NCBI GenBank assembly: GCA_043778255.1
Contig: JAYWGN010000035.1
Span: forward strand, 1-28,989
From: JAYWGN01 sp043778255
GTDB lineage: Bacteria; Bacteroidota; Bacteroidia; Chitinophagales; Chitinophagaceae
DNA length: 28,989 nt
Reading direction: 5' to 3'
Part shown: positions 7,433 through 15,622 of the stretch, one piece after another
Layout: each line of letters begins with the position of its first letter
How positions within the stretch are numbered: position 1 is the stretch's first letter
The notes under the pieces: generated by a model
What the model saw: the letters and a program-made list of their open reading frames with translations, nothing else
Databases searched by the model: none
Told to the model about the DNA's origin: nothing
Translations under genes and position numbers: made by a program

Positions 7433-9586
7433 ATGAAAAAAAGTATATTCTCCTTAGCTACTATGCTTGTGCTAATTAATTACAGCTATGCACAGCAAAC
7501 CATTACAACAGCTCAGTACGATAAAGCAACCAATAGCCTTGGCAGTAACCTTAGCAAATTAATTGACCGAGCTGCTGTAACGCCCAACTGGCTTGCCGAT
7601 GGCAACTTTTGGTACAAGGTAAATACAGCAACTGGTGTGGAGTATATATTGGTAAATGCCAAAACAGGTGCAAAAAAAACAGCTACAACTAAAGAAGCCA
7701 TTACAGCAAACACCACACCAGCAAATGCAGCTGTACCAGTTGGTACCACAGCCCCAGATGGTAGTAAAGAAGCATACATACGAAACTTTAACTTGTGGGT
7801 AAAAGATATAGCTACAAAAAAAGAAACTCAATTAACCTTTGATGGTGAAAAAAACTTTGGCTATGCTACCGATAATGCTGGTTGGGTACATAGCAATAGA
7901 GCTATACTATTGTGGAGCCCCGATAGTAAAAAAATTGCTACTTTTAAGCAAGATGAACGGCATGTAAAAGATATGTATTTGATAAAAACAAAAGTAGGTG
8001 CACCCGAACTAAGCCAATGGAAATACCCCTTGCCTGGCGATAGTGCAGTGGTAAAAATACATAGAGTTATAATTGATGTTACAACAGGTACAATTGTAAA
8101 ATTAAAAACTGCAGCCGACGACCACCGTAGTACACTATGCGACGATATTAGCTGTGGTGGAGGGTTTGACGATAATGAGTGGAGTGCCAATAGTGCTACA
8201 TTAGCATTTGTGAGTACACCACGTGATCATAAAAAAGCAACATTACGTGTAGCCGATGCTGCTACAGGTACTGTACGTGAAGTGTTAGAGGAAACCGTAG
8301 CAACACAATATGAAAGTGGTTGGGGTTCGGTAAATTGGCGTTACTTAAGTACTACCAATGAGTTTATATGGTTTAGCGAAAAAGATAATTGGGGACACCT
8401 TTATTTGTACGATGGTACAACTGGCAAATTGAAAAACCAAATTACAAAAGGTGATTTTGCAGTAATAGAAATTGTAAAAATTGATGAAAAAAAACGTCAA
8501 ATTTACTTTGAAGCAAAAGGTAGAGAAGCAGGGCATAACCCTTACTTTAAGCATTATTACAAAATAGATTTTACGGGTAAAAATATAGTATTACTCACCC
8601 CCGAAGATGCAGACCATACCATAACCCCTTCGGCAAATGGTGCTTACTTTGTAGATAACTACAGCCGTGTAGATGCTCCAAACACAGCCGTAATAAGGGA
8701 TTGGAATGGTAAGCTACTTAGTACTATTGATAAGGCAGATATTAGTAGGCTGACAGCAAGTGGTTGGAAAGCACCCACAGCCTTTATTGTAAAGTCGGCG
8801 GTGAACGGGTTTGACTTATATGGCTTTATGTACTTACCTAGCAATATTGATGTTACCAAAAAATATCCTGTTGTAAATTATATATACCCTGGCCCACAAG
8901 GTGGCGGTGTAGGTGTATGGAACTTTAATGCTTTTCGTTCCTCCGATCACCAAGCACTAGCTGAGTTAGGCTTTGTAGTAGTAGTAATAGAGGGTAGTTG
9001 TAACCCTAACCGTAGCAAGGCTTTTCATGATGCATGCTATGGCAACATGGCCGATAATACTTTGCCCGACCAAATGAGTGGCTTACAACAATTGAAAACA
9101 AAATACCCCTATTTAGATTTGGATAAAGTAGGAATATGGGGACACTCAGGTGGAGGCTTTGCTACAGCTTGTGCTATGTTTACCTACCCCAATTTTTATA
9201 AAGTAGGCATAAGCGAAAGTGGCAACCACGATAATAGAAATTATGAAGATGATTGGGGCGAAAGGTACATAGGTTTGTTAGAGAAAGATAATTATGAAAA
9301 ACAAGCCAACCAATTAATTGCCAAAAACTTAAAAGGGCATTTACTACTAGCCCACGGTAATATGGACGATAATGTACCACCCTCAAACACTTACCTAGTA
9401 ATAGAAGCATTGGAAAAAGCTAATAAAGATTTTGACTTAATTATATTCCCCAATGCAAGGCATGGCTTTGGTGCCGAAACTTATTATATGATGCGGCGAC
9501 GTTGGGATTACTTTGTAAAATACTTACAAGGCAATACACCACCCAAAGAGTATAGTATAAAGCTAACAGCAGATATAAGGAAATAA
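7433..9586 (+). CDS. Secreted dipeptidyl-peptidase IV-like S9 family peptidase
   Basis: The product has 717 residues with a signal peptide of about 20 residues (MKKSIFSLAT.., ending S-Y-A before QQ). Next comes an eight-bladed-propeller-type DPPIV N-terminal domain (roughly 80-450), then the alpha/beta-hydrolase catalytic domain. The triad is visible: Ser572 in WGHSGGGF, Asp645 in HGNMDDNV and His677 in NARHGFG. The acidic pair Asp174-Glu175 in FKQDERHV is where this family binds the free amino end of the peptide, which supports dipeptidyl release rather than endopeptidase action. Expected location is the periplasm or outer membrane, for peptide use. It ends 36 bases before the DUF4160 gene, which appears unrelated in codon use. 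Confidence 0.93.
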   Translation: MKKSIFSLATMLVLINYSYAQQTITTAQYDKATNSLGSNLSKLIDRAAVTPNWLADGNFWYKVNTATGVEYILVNAKTGAKKTATTKEAITANTTPANAAVPVGTTAPDGSKEAYIRNFNLWVKDIATKKETQLTFDGEKNFGYATDNAGWVHSNRAILLWSPDSKKIATFKQDERHVKDMYLIKTKVGAPELSQWKYPLPGDSAVVKIHRVIIDVTTGTIVKLKTAADDHRSTLCDDISCGGGFDDNEWSANSATLAFVSTPRDHKKATLRVADAATGTVREVLEETVATQYESGWGSVNWRYLSTTNEFIWFSEKDNWGHLYLYDGTTGKLKNQITKGDFAVIEIVKIDEKKRQIYFEAKGREAGHNPYFKHYYKIDFTGKNIVLLTPEDADHTITPSANGAYFVDNYSRVDAPNTAVIRDWNGKLLSTIDKADISRLTASGWKAPTAFIVKSAVNGFDLYGFMYLPSNIDVTKKYPVVNYIYPGPQGGGVGVWNFNAFRSSDHQALAELGFVVVVIEGSCNPNRSKAFHDACYGNMADNTLPDQMSGLQQLKTKYPYLDLDKVGIWGHSGGGFATACAMFTYPNFYKVGISESGNHDNRNYEDDWGERYIGLLEKDNYEKQANQLIAKNLKGHLLLAHGNMDDNVPPSNTYLVIEALEKANKDFDLIIFPNARHGFGAETYYMMRRRWDYFVKYLQGNTPPKEYSIKLTADIRK

Positions 9587-9622
9587 TTTTTTGATTAAAA
9601 ATTTTTAATAATTTTACAATTT

Positions 9623-9868
9623 ATGCCAACTGTATTGTTTATATCAGGGTGGAGATTTTATTTTTATGCAAATGAAAATAATGAACCTATACATATTCAT
9701 GTTTCAAAAGGTGATATGGAATGTAAATATTGGATTTTAAGTGAAGCGTTAGATATTAAAGAAGAATTTGCATTTAATATGTCCCCAAGAGACAAACGTG
9801 AAGTGAGAAAAATTATTTTTACTAACTTTGATAATATTATTGATGCATGGAATACTTTTTTTAATTAA
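9623..9868 (+). CDS. DUF4160 domain protein
   Basis: The 81-residue product starts MPTVLFISGWRFYFYANE and has the family signature E-P-I-H-I-H-V followed by a small charged sheet and a C-terminal helix. Histidines 24 and 26 are the conserved pair of DUF4160. The biochemical function is unknown. Its partner gene begins 5 bases after its stop codon, so the two are surely co-translated or co-transcribed. DUF4160 and DUF2442 genes are recurrent neighbours and have been suspected to be toxin-antitoxin-like, which is not proven. Ile is mostly ATT and Ser is TCA, TCA, AGT, TCC, unlike galM, consistent with acquisition from elsewhere. Confidence 0.85.
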   Translation: MPTVLFISGWRFYFYANENNEPIHIHVSKGDMECKYWILSEALDIKEEFAFNMSPRDKREVRKIIFTNFDNIIDAWNTFFN

Positions 9869-9873
9869 ATACA

Positions 9874-10110
9874 ATGGTAGCAATACACAAAATAAATAAA
9901 ATAGAGTTTGTTAATAATTATATGATAATTAATATTGACGGTAATGAATTAAAAATATCATTAGAAAAGTTATCAATCAAATTAAGAAATGCTACAAAAA
10001 TAGAGAGAACAATTTATAAAATATCACCCACTGGCTATGGTATTCATTGGCCTCTAATAGACGAAGATTTATCAATTGAAGGAATTATTAGAGACTTCGT
10101 AAGTTCTTAA
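9874..10110 (+). CDS. DUF2442 domain protein
   Basis: The 78-residue product shows the DUF2442 hallmark near its end, GYGIHWPLIDEDLSIEGIIRDF (residues about 53-74), preceded by a beta-rich part with INIDGNELKISLEKL. Family members often carry or pair with a DNA-binding or DUF4160 partner and are thought to act as the antitoxin or regulator of such pairs. That is an inference by context; no helix-turn-helix is visible here. It starts 5 bases after the DUF4160 stop. Four of its six serines use TCA. It converges on the VIT-domain gene, with 61 AT-rich bases between them and no clear terminator. Confidence 0.83.
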   Translation: MVAIHKINKIEFVNNYMIINIDGNELKISLEKLSIKLRNATKIERTIYKISPTGYGIHWPLIDEDLSIEGIIRDFVSS

Positions 10111-10171
10111 AAAAAATTTATTTTATTTTATAATAGTTGTGGTAGTAAAATTTGATGAAATTTTTAATAAT

Positions 10172-13100
10172 TTAAAATTTAAACTCACCCACTAGTACTG
10201 TATGGTCGCCTTCTTTATCAAGTTGTAAGGCTATTATTTTACGTACTTGGTTAGGTTTGCCATAGTTAGTATATATTTCTGCCATTACAGATGTACCACC
10301 TGCTATTTTTTGTAGGTTATCACCAAAGTAGTCAAGTTGTACTTTGTAAGTACCTGCCATGGCATGGCGTAGCATAAACTGCTCTGGGCCGTAACCATTA
10401 GTAAAGTCGTTGCTTATACGACCACCAATTTTGGTGTGGTTGTTACTGTAATAACATTTTTCGTTGCGAGGGTCAGTTACCCATAAGTCCATATCGGCAT
10501 CGTTCATATTCCAGTTAAGTACCACCCTTACATCTACAGGTATTGGGGCTAATAATGCTGTAGCCACTTTAGTAGTATTTAAGTTAGTATGTTGGCTTAT
10601 AAGGTTGTTTATTTCGGTGGTTATTATTTCTTCTATGCCTTCATAATCATCATCTCTCTCGGTATTATAAGTTTGTGTAAGTGCCGTGTACAGGGTATCT
10701 AAGGCATTTTGGTGCATACCAGCATCGGCTAGGGCAAGCCCATAATCACGGTAGCTTTGTGGCTCTTGTGGCCGTAGGTATAGTACTTTTTTAAATACAT
10801 TTTTTGCCTCTTGGTATTCGCCTTGTTGCTTTAGTTGGTAGCCTAGCATTTTGTACAATTCATGGTCGGCAAGGTTGAGGTCGGCTAGGGTACTTAGTAT
10901 AAGTAAGCCATTTTTTTTATCGCCTTCGGCAAAAAATAATGTTGCCACTTCAGTATAAAAACTTGGCGTATATAAGTACATTTTGCGAAGCTCAATATAC
11001 TTAGCATATTGCTCAGTTATGGGTAAGGCTTTTAATGTTTTTATAAATGCTTTATTGCTTTCTAGTTGTTTTATTTCTATTGCAGCGTTATTAGTTGTTG
11101 GTGTATATTTAGTACTCCATTGGTGTGTATCTGCTTTTCTTTTATTACTATAACCAACTACAACAACCTCTTCTAGGTTATTATTTGCAGTTATGTTTGT
11201 GGCACCTCTTATTACCACATTTGAAGTTGAACCAACATAACCTCTAACTTTTGATTCAAGCAACATTTCTTCACCAGCTTTTGTATTGCTTAAGTAAGGT
11301 ACAGCGGTAGTTACAGCTCGGTCTTCTAATTTATCGGCACTAGTTTGGCTTACTCCATTAGTGGTGGTTATAGTTACACCAGCTACAGATCCATACAATA
11401 TAGTACCATTCACCCTTACTGAATCAGCAACTACTAATGGTGGTGTGTATTTAACCATTTCTATTTTTTTTGCACTTACTTTTTGTCTATTTGTTTTAAG
11501 TTCAGGTTTTTCTACCAACTTTAATTCTGTTGTATATTGCTCATAAGGCTTTATAGTAAGTGTTGTGGGTAGGTATCCTTTTTTTGTAATTGTAGCAGTA
11601 GTACTTTGGGTACTTGGGCTTTCTATTTTCCAATAGCCACTTTGGTCAGTTATAATTGTTGTACTACCTACTTTTATTGTTGCATTTTCTATTGGTTTAT
11701 TCTGTTCATTTATTACTTGTCCTTTTATAGTTGGGGTATAATCAGTAGCCCACCAAGCCTGTAAAGTACTATACAAATCTATTGCTTTTTCCAAGCTAGT
11801 AGCTAAGGCTTCCTTTTGCTGCAAAGCTTTTTGGGCTATTATACTATCATAAGCAGCTTTTAATTCGGTGGGTGGTGTTATTTCATATTTTGCATAATCG
11901 GCTACATTGTCCAATATTATAAGTGAGGTATTGCGGGTTACTAATCCGTATTGTTTACCAAGGTTTTGTATGGTGGTTTTAAATACATCGTACTGTTCCT
12001 CCAGTTGGTTTATTTTTTGTTGTGCCCATATTTTATCAAGGTCTACCTCAGTTATTTTTTGCGAAGCATAATCCAAGTTTATTGTTTCGCTGTATGTAAC
12101 CGTACCATTGTAACCGTACTGTAAGGTAATGCTAGTAAGGGGTTCAGTAGTTTTTCCTGTTATTACCATATTAGTTTTTACGGTGCCATAGCTTGGGTAT
12201 ATTTCGCTATTGGTAGTATTGGTAAGTACATTAAGCAACTGCAATTGTTGTAGGGTTATACTATTTATTGCATTATCAATTGTGTAAGTATTTAAGTTTA
12301 TCATTTGCCCACCTGTATGGTTGGCTATATAGTTAAGGTTATTGTAATTGCTTGTTGGTGCAGCAGTTATGGCATGTATTTTATTTTTATTATTGGGCAA
12401 ATGCATTTGCAAAAAATCACCATAAGTATTAATACCATCGGTAAATAATAAATGCTCCTGTGCTGTGCTACTAAGGTTTATAAGGCTATAATTAGTAGCA
12501 CCATCATACACCGTTTGTTGCAAGTCGGTTATTAGGTTATCGCAATTTCCATTGAGTATAGCATAATTATTTTTGTTGGTATAAGTATAACCAATGGTAC
12601 TTAATTGAAAGTTACCATTCCCAATTTTTTTGGCGTAAGCCTTTATAAATGCATACTCTTTGGCATGGTCACGGTTAATGCCGCTAAAACTATTGTCCCA
12701 TATTATTTCTATTTGGGTGGCTTGTTTGGTTTCATTTTTTTTAACTAATGGCATTTGGTTGGCCAAAAAATAATAGTCGCGACCTACTTTTTGCATTACA
12801 ACATCTTGCCCTGTGGCAAGTTTTGGTATATTTATTTGGTAGCTGCCATTTGGTGCAAAGTCCCTCTCCGTAACGGTTGCATTGTATACATTTTCGCTTT
12901 TGCTAAATGCCAATGCTGTGCCACAAGCTTTGCCTACTTCGGGTTGGTTGTTGCTATATACTTGTATGGTGCAGCTAAACATTGGTATTGCCTTACGAAA
13001 CTGCAAAGGTAAATTGTAACTTAATGCATTTGTATTATTTGCCACCAAAGCCTGTTGGTAGGCCAATACAATAGTACGGCAACCATTGGCAGGTAAGGGG

Positions 13101-13498
13101 TATATTCTTGTTTTAAAGTTGTTGCCTTCTACTTTTTCTAACAAGCCCGGATCTACCTTACGCTTAATAGTATTTTCAAAAGCAATTTGTGCTTTTATTT
13201 TTTCTACTGGTACGGCTTCTCTTAGCTTACCATTTACATCAATAGCATATCTACACACGGTTACACCCTCGGGCAATGGAAAAGTTAACTCACCCTCTAA
13301 CACTCTATTGGCAAGGTTGCAATACTCCATTGTAATGGTAGTAATGGCAATATTGGCTACTACTTTTACAGCCACATTTAAGGAGTTAAGTACTACTTGG
13401 TTACTATCTTTATTATTAACATATAATGTTGGTTGCTGTGCATAGCTTACTAAGTTAAGGCTAATGGTAAGTAGTAGTGTGGCAAATAATTTGTACAT
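10172..13498 (-). CDS. Secreted VIT/vWA/CarboxypepD_reg/TPR/DUF2135 multidomain protein
   Basis: The product has 1108 residues with a signal peptide ending S-Y-A before QQ (about 1-20). In order: a VIT domain (about 25-150; LEGELTFPLPEG, AFENTIKRKVDPGLLE, FKTRIYPLPANG); a vWA-like region (about 264-410) with DNSFS at 268-272 as a D-x-S-x-S metal site and FTDGINTYG at 352-360; a carboxypeptidase-regulatory beta-sandwich (about 589-660; IKGQVINEQNKPIENATIKV); a stretch at 750-790 that resembles pieces of a SusC-type plug (VVIRGATN, LEEVVVVGY); TPR-like helices (about 850-945); and DUF2135 (about 988-1065; NMNDADMDLWVTDP). VIT-vWA proteins are surface or periplasmic binding proteins. The role is unknown; calcium- or partner-binding on the cell surface is plausible. 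It stands alone between the convergent DUF2442 gene and a repeat element. Confidence 0.85.
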   Translation of the reverse strand: MYKLFATLLLTISLNLVSYAQQPTLYVNNKDSNQVVLNSLNVAVKVVANIAITTITMEYCNLANRVLEGELTFPLPEGVTVCRYAIDVNGKLREAVPVEKIKAQIAFENTIKRKVDPGLLEKVEGNNFKTRIYPLPANGCRTIVLAYQQALVANNTNALSYNLPLQFRKAIPMFSCTIQVYSNNQPEVGKACGTALAFSKSENVYNATVTERDFAPNGSYQINIPKLATGQDVVMQKVGRDYYFLANQMPLVKKNETKQATQIEIIWDNSFSGINRDHAKEYAFIKAYAKKIGNGNFQLSTIGYTYTNKNNYAILNGNCDNLITDLQQTVYDGATNYSLINLSSTAQEHLLFTDGINTYGDFLQMHLPNNKNKIHAITAAPTSNYNNLNYIANHTGGQMINLNTYTIDNAINSITLQQLQLLNVLTNTTNSEIYPSYGTVKTNMVITGKTTEPLTSITLQYGYNGTVTYSETINLDYASQKITEVDLDKIWAQQKINQLEEQYDVFKTTIQNLGKQYGLVTRNTSLIILDNVADYAKYEITPPTELKAAYDSIIAQKALQQKEALATSLEKAIDLYSTLQAWWATDYTPTIKGQVINEQNKPIENATIKVGSTTIITDQSGYWKIESPSTQSTTATITKKGYLPTTLTIKPYEQYTTELKLVEKPELKTNRQKVSAKKIEMVKYTPPLVVADSVRVNGTILYGSVAGVTITTTNGVSQTSADKLEDRAVTTAVPYLSNTKAGEEMLLESKVRGYVGSTSNVVIRGATNITANNNLEEVVVVGYSNKRKADTHQWSTKYTPTTNNAAIEIKQLESNKAFIKTLKALPITEQYAKYIELRKMYLYTPSFYTEVATLFFAEGDKKNGLLILSTLADLNLADHELYKMLGYQLKQQGEYQEAKNVFKKVLYLRPQEPQSYRDYGLALADAGMHQNALDTLYTALTQTYNTERDDDYEGIEEIITTEINNLISQHTNLNTTKVATALLAPIPVDVRVVLNWNMNDADMDLWVTDPRNEKCYYSNNHTKIGGRISNDFTNGYGPEQFMLRHAMAGTYKVQLDYFGDNLQKIAGGTSVMAEIYTNYGKPNQVRKIIALQLDKEGDHTVLVGEFKF

Positions 13499-13620
13499 AA
13501 GTTGGGTGTTATGTTTGTTAGATGCAATAATGTTACGGTTTACATAATGGAATTAAAAAAAAGATATTGATAAGTTTACTATATTAGTGTATAAATAAAA
13601 TAGTGGTGCATTGCATGGTT

Positions 13621-13714
13621 GCGTAAGGGATAGCAGCGGAAATCCTTTTTTGCCGTTTTCTTGCAAAAAAGATTGTAGCGAATAGCCCGACCCCGAAATT
13701 TCGGGGTTACGCCC
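13621..13714. repeat. Nested palindromic repeat element
   Basis: The element is bounded by inverted GCGTAA (13621-13626) and TTACGC (13707-13712). Inside are a nearly perfect stem AATCCTTTTTTGC (13640-13652)/GCAAAAAAGATT (13663-13674) and a perfect 16-base palindrome CCCCGAAATTTCGGGG (13691-13706). It is richer in G+C than the AT-rich surroundings, contains no gene, and lies between the serine dehydratase stop and the VIT-protein start. From memory, blocks of this sequence style recur in many Bacteroidota genomes as non-coding repeats. A second full copy was not seen in this window. Confidence 0.6.
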
Positions 13715-13731
13715 AAGTTTTTTTTAAAATA

Positions 13732-15177
13732 CTAACATTCACTGAGTCCCACAGGTACGTTTACGGCTAAGCCTGCTTCGGCTGTTTCTTTATATTTGTG
13801 GTGCATATCTTGCGCCGTTTGCCACATGGTTTTTATTACATTATCGAGGCTTACTTTTGCATAATCGGGGCTGCTTTGCAATGCCAATTGCGATGCTGTA
13901 ATGGCCTTTATAGCACCCATTGTATTACGTTCAATACAAGGTACTTGTACTAGGCCAGCTATTGGGTCACAAGTTAGGCCCAGGTGGTGTTCCATTGCTA
14001 TTTCAGCTGCCATTAGGGCTTGTTTTTGTGAGCCACCCATTGCCTCAGTAAGTGCAGCTGCAGCCATAGCACTACTAACCCCAATTTCGGCTTGGCAACC
14101 ACCCATAGCAGCACTTATGGTTGCACCTTTTTTAAATATACTGCCTACCTCACTTGCTGTAAGTAAAAAGTTATTAATTTGTTGGTCGCTAATGGGATAA
14201 TTTTTTTTACAACAAAAACATATATAGTACAATAGCACTGCAGGTATTACACCAGCTGCACCATTAGTTGGGGCAGTAACTACACGTCCAAATGCTGCAT
14301 TTTCTTCATTTACTGCCAAGGCAAAACAACTCACCCAATCTAATATATAAGTAAAATCATTACCACCATTTTGTATGGCAAGTACCCAACTTTCAAAGTC
14401 GGTATAGGGTTGGTTGGCTAATAGTTTTTTGTTAAGTGCTGCTGCTCTTCTACTTACTAGTAAGCCTCCCGGCAAAATGCCTTGTGTATGTACACCTCGG
14501 TAGGCACAGTGTTTCATAGCATTCCATATAGCTAGTACACCATTATAAGTATCAATTTCAGGTCGCCAAGCATTTTCATTTTCCTGTACTACTTCGTGTA
14601 TGCTCAAGCCTGTTTTCATACACCAATGCAATAAATCTTCGGAAGTATTAATAGGGAAAGGCAGCTCTAGTAAAGGCTTTGCAGTGTTTGTAACGGCTGT
14701 AATTTCTTGCTCTATAAATCCACCACCTATACTGTAATAAGTTTGGGCTACATTATGGCCATTGGCTAATAGTGCTAAAAAAGTAACTGCATTGGGATGA
14801 TATGGTAAGGCTTCAGTTTTTAAAAATTCAATATCAATTGTTGGGTTAAATTCAATATTTATTTCACCATTAACCAATAATTTATTGGTAGTTGCTATGG
14901 CTTGTATGGTACTATCTACAGCATCTATTATAAAGGTTACAGGGTCGTAATTGCAAAGCCCTAATTGTACGGCAACATCGGTACCATGGCCTTTACCCGT
15001 TTTGGCTAGGGAGCCATATAGCAATACTTTTACTTGTTGTACTTGGGGTAAAATATTGTTGACTTTGAGGTATGTTGCAAATGCCTGTGCTGCCCTCCAC
15101 GGCCCAAGGGTATGCGAACTCGATGGCCCAATACCAATTTTAAACATATCAAAAACTGAAATAGATTGGGTTAGCAT
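13732..15177 (-). CDS. sdaA: L-serine ammonia-lyase, iron-sulfur type
   Basis: This 481-residue single-chain enzyme deaminates L-serine to pyruvate and ammonia. The N-terminal beta domain (about 1-160) begins with the GIGPSSSHTLGP loop (15-25); the catalytic alpha domain follows with APTNGAAGVIP (302-312), GGCQAEIG and GLTCDPIAGLVQVPCIERN. Cys361, Cys403 and Cys414 are the expected [4Fe-4S] ligands. The protein ends exactly in a cysteine (Cys481), as in enzymes where the terminal Cys folds back into the active site as a cap on the cluster. All key residues are therefore present. It is cytoplasmic. It follows the small two-helix membrane protein by 36 bases on the same strand. Confidence 0.95.
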   Translation of the reverse strand: MLTQSISVFDMFKIGIGPSSSHTLGPWRAAQAFATYLKVNNILPQVQQVKVLLYGSLAKTGKGHGTDVAVQLGLCNYDPVTFIIDAVDSTIQAIATTNKLLVNGEINIEFNPTIDIEFLKTEALPYHPNAVTFLALLANGHNVAQTYYSIGGGFIEQEITAVTNTAKPLLELPFPINTSEDLLHWCMKTGLSIHEVVQENENAWRPEIDTYNGVLAIWNAMKHCAYRGVHTQGILPGGLLVSRRAAALNKKLLANQPYTDFESWVLAIQNGGNDFTYILDWVSCFALAVNEENAAFGRVVTAPTNGAAGVIPAVLLYYICFCCKKNYPISDQQINNFLLTASEVGSIFKKGATISAAMGGCQAEIGVSSAMAAAALTEAMGGSQKQALMAAEIAMEHHLGLTCDPIAGLVQVPCIERNTMGAIKAITASQLALQSSPDYAKVSLDNVIKTMWQTAQDMHHKYKETAEAGLAVNVPVGLSEC

Positions 15178-15213
15178 TTTTTTATTTTTTTTGTAAAAAA
15201 AATTGAAATAAAA

Positions 15214-15531
15214 TTATTGTAGGTCTTTAGTTATTTTCTTTTTGTGCAACAACTCTTGGTAGTGCAATTCGTTTAAATCCCACTTATGCTTTACAGTAAA
15301 TATAGCCATAAAAGTAACGATACTAAATACAGCGATTAATAACATATTAAGCTGCCCAATAGTCATAAATTGTACTTGCCCATTCCACTTACTAAACAAA
15401 TTAAGTAGTACTGGCAACCCAAACAGTAAGCCTGTAGGTAAGCCTATAAGCCATTGGTTTCGTAGTTTTTTTTGTTTATCACGGTTGGCTTCCCAGTATA
15501 GTATAAACTTTTCATCTTCGGTTGTAAGCAT
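15214..15531 (-). CDS. Small two-helix membrane protein
   Basis: The 105-residue product has a charged N-terminus (LTTEDEKFILYWEANRDKQKK) and two hydrophobic segments, about 30-48 (WLIGLPTGLLFGLPVLLNLF) and 59-82 (LNMLLIAVFSIVTFMAIF). A basic C-terminal tail follows (HKKKITKDLQ). I do not recognise a named family. The open frame extends 67 codons upstream into the divergent gene, but the ATG at 15531 is preferred because the upstream part reads through the promoter and N-terminal coding region of that gene. A TAATTTTG promoter box abuts this start. It is transcribed toward sdaA and may share its transcript. Confidence 0.75.
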   Translation of the reverse strand: MLTTEDEKFILYWEANRDKQKKLRNQWLIGLPTGLLFGLPVLLNLFSKWNGQVQFMTIGQLNMLLIAVFSIVTFMAIFTVKHKWDLNELHYQELLHKKKITKDLQ

Positions 15532-15534
15532 ACA

Positions 15535-15542
15535 CAAAATTA
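15535..15542 (-). promoter_or_regulatory. Candidate -7 promoter box abutting a start codon
   Basis: The minus strand reads TAATTTTG, a TAnnTTTG match, separated from the ATG at 15531 by only three bases. If used, transcription would begin at or next to the start codon, giving a leaderless message. It could also be a chance match. Confidence 0.3.
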
Positions 15543-15596
15543 TATTTTTTAACTGGGCTTTCAGCAATATAAAACATAGTATTTCAATAATTAATG

Positions 15597-15604
15597 TTAA
15601 TTTG
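15597..15604 (+). promoter_or_regulatory. Possible -7 box for the HU-CCDC81 gene
   Basis: TTAATTTG matches TAnnTTTG at all fixed positions but one and lies 18 bases before the TTG proposed as the start at 15623. It would place the promoter after the ATG at 15485, supporting the shorter protein. Confidence 0.25.
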
Positions 15605-15622
15605 TGCCATAAACATTTAGCT

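Noticed and set aside
11361..11546. TonB-dependent receptor inside the VIT gene
   Set aside because: Only short plug-like motifs are present and no beta-barrel follows, so it is not a receptor gene.
13691..13706. CCCCGAAATTTCGGGG as the intrinsic terminator of sdaA
   Set aside because: No T-run follows on the minus strand; it is better seen as part of the larger repeat element.
15485..15622. ATG-started extension of the HU-CCDC81 protein
   Set aside because: It would overlap the divergent gene's coding region and its promoter boxes, and the first 46 residues do not look like the domain family.
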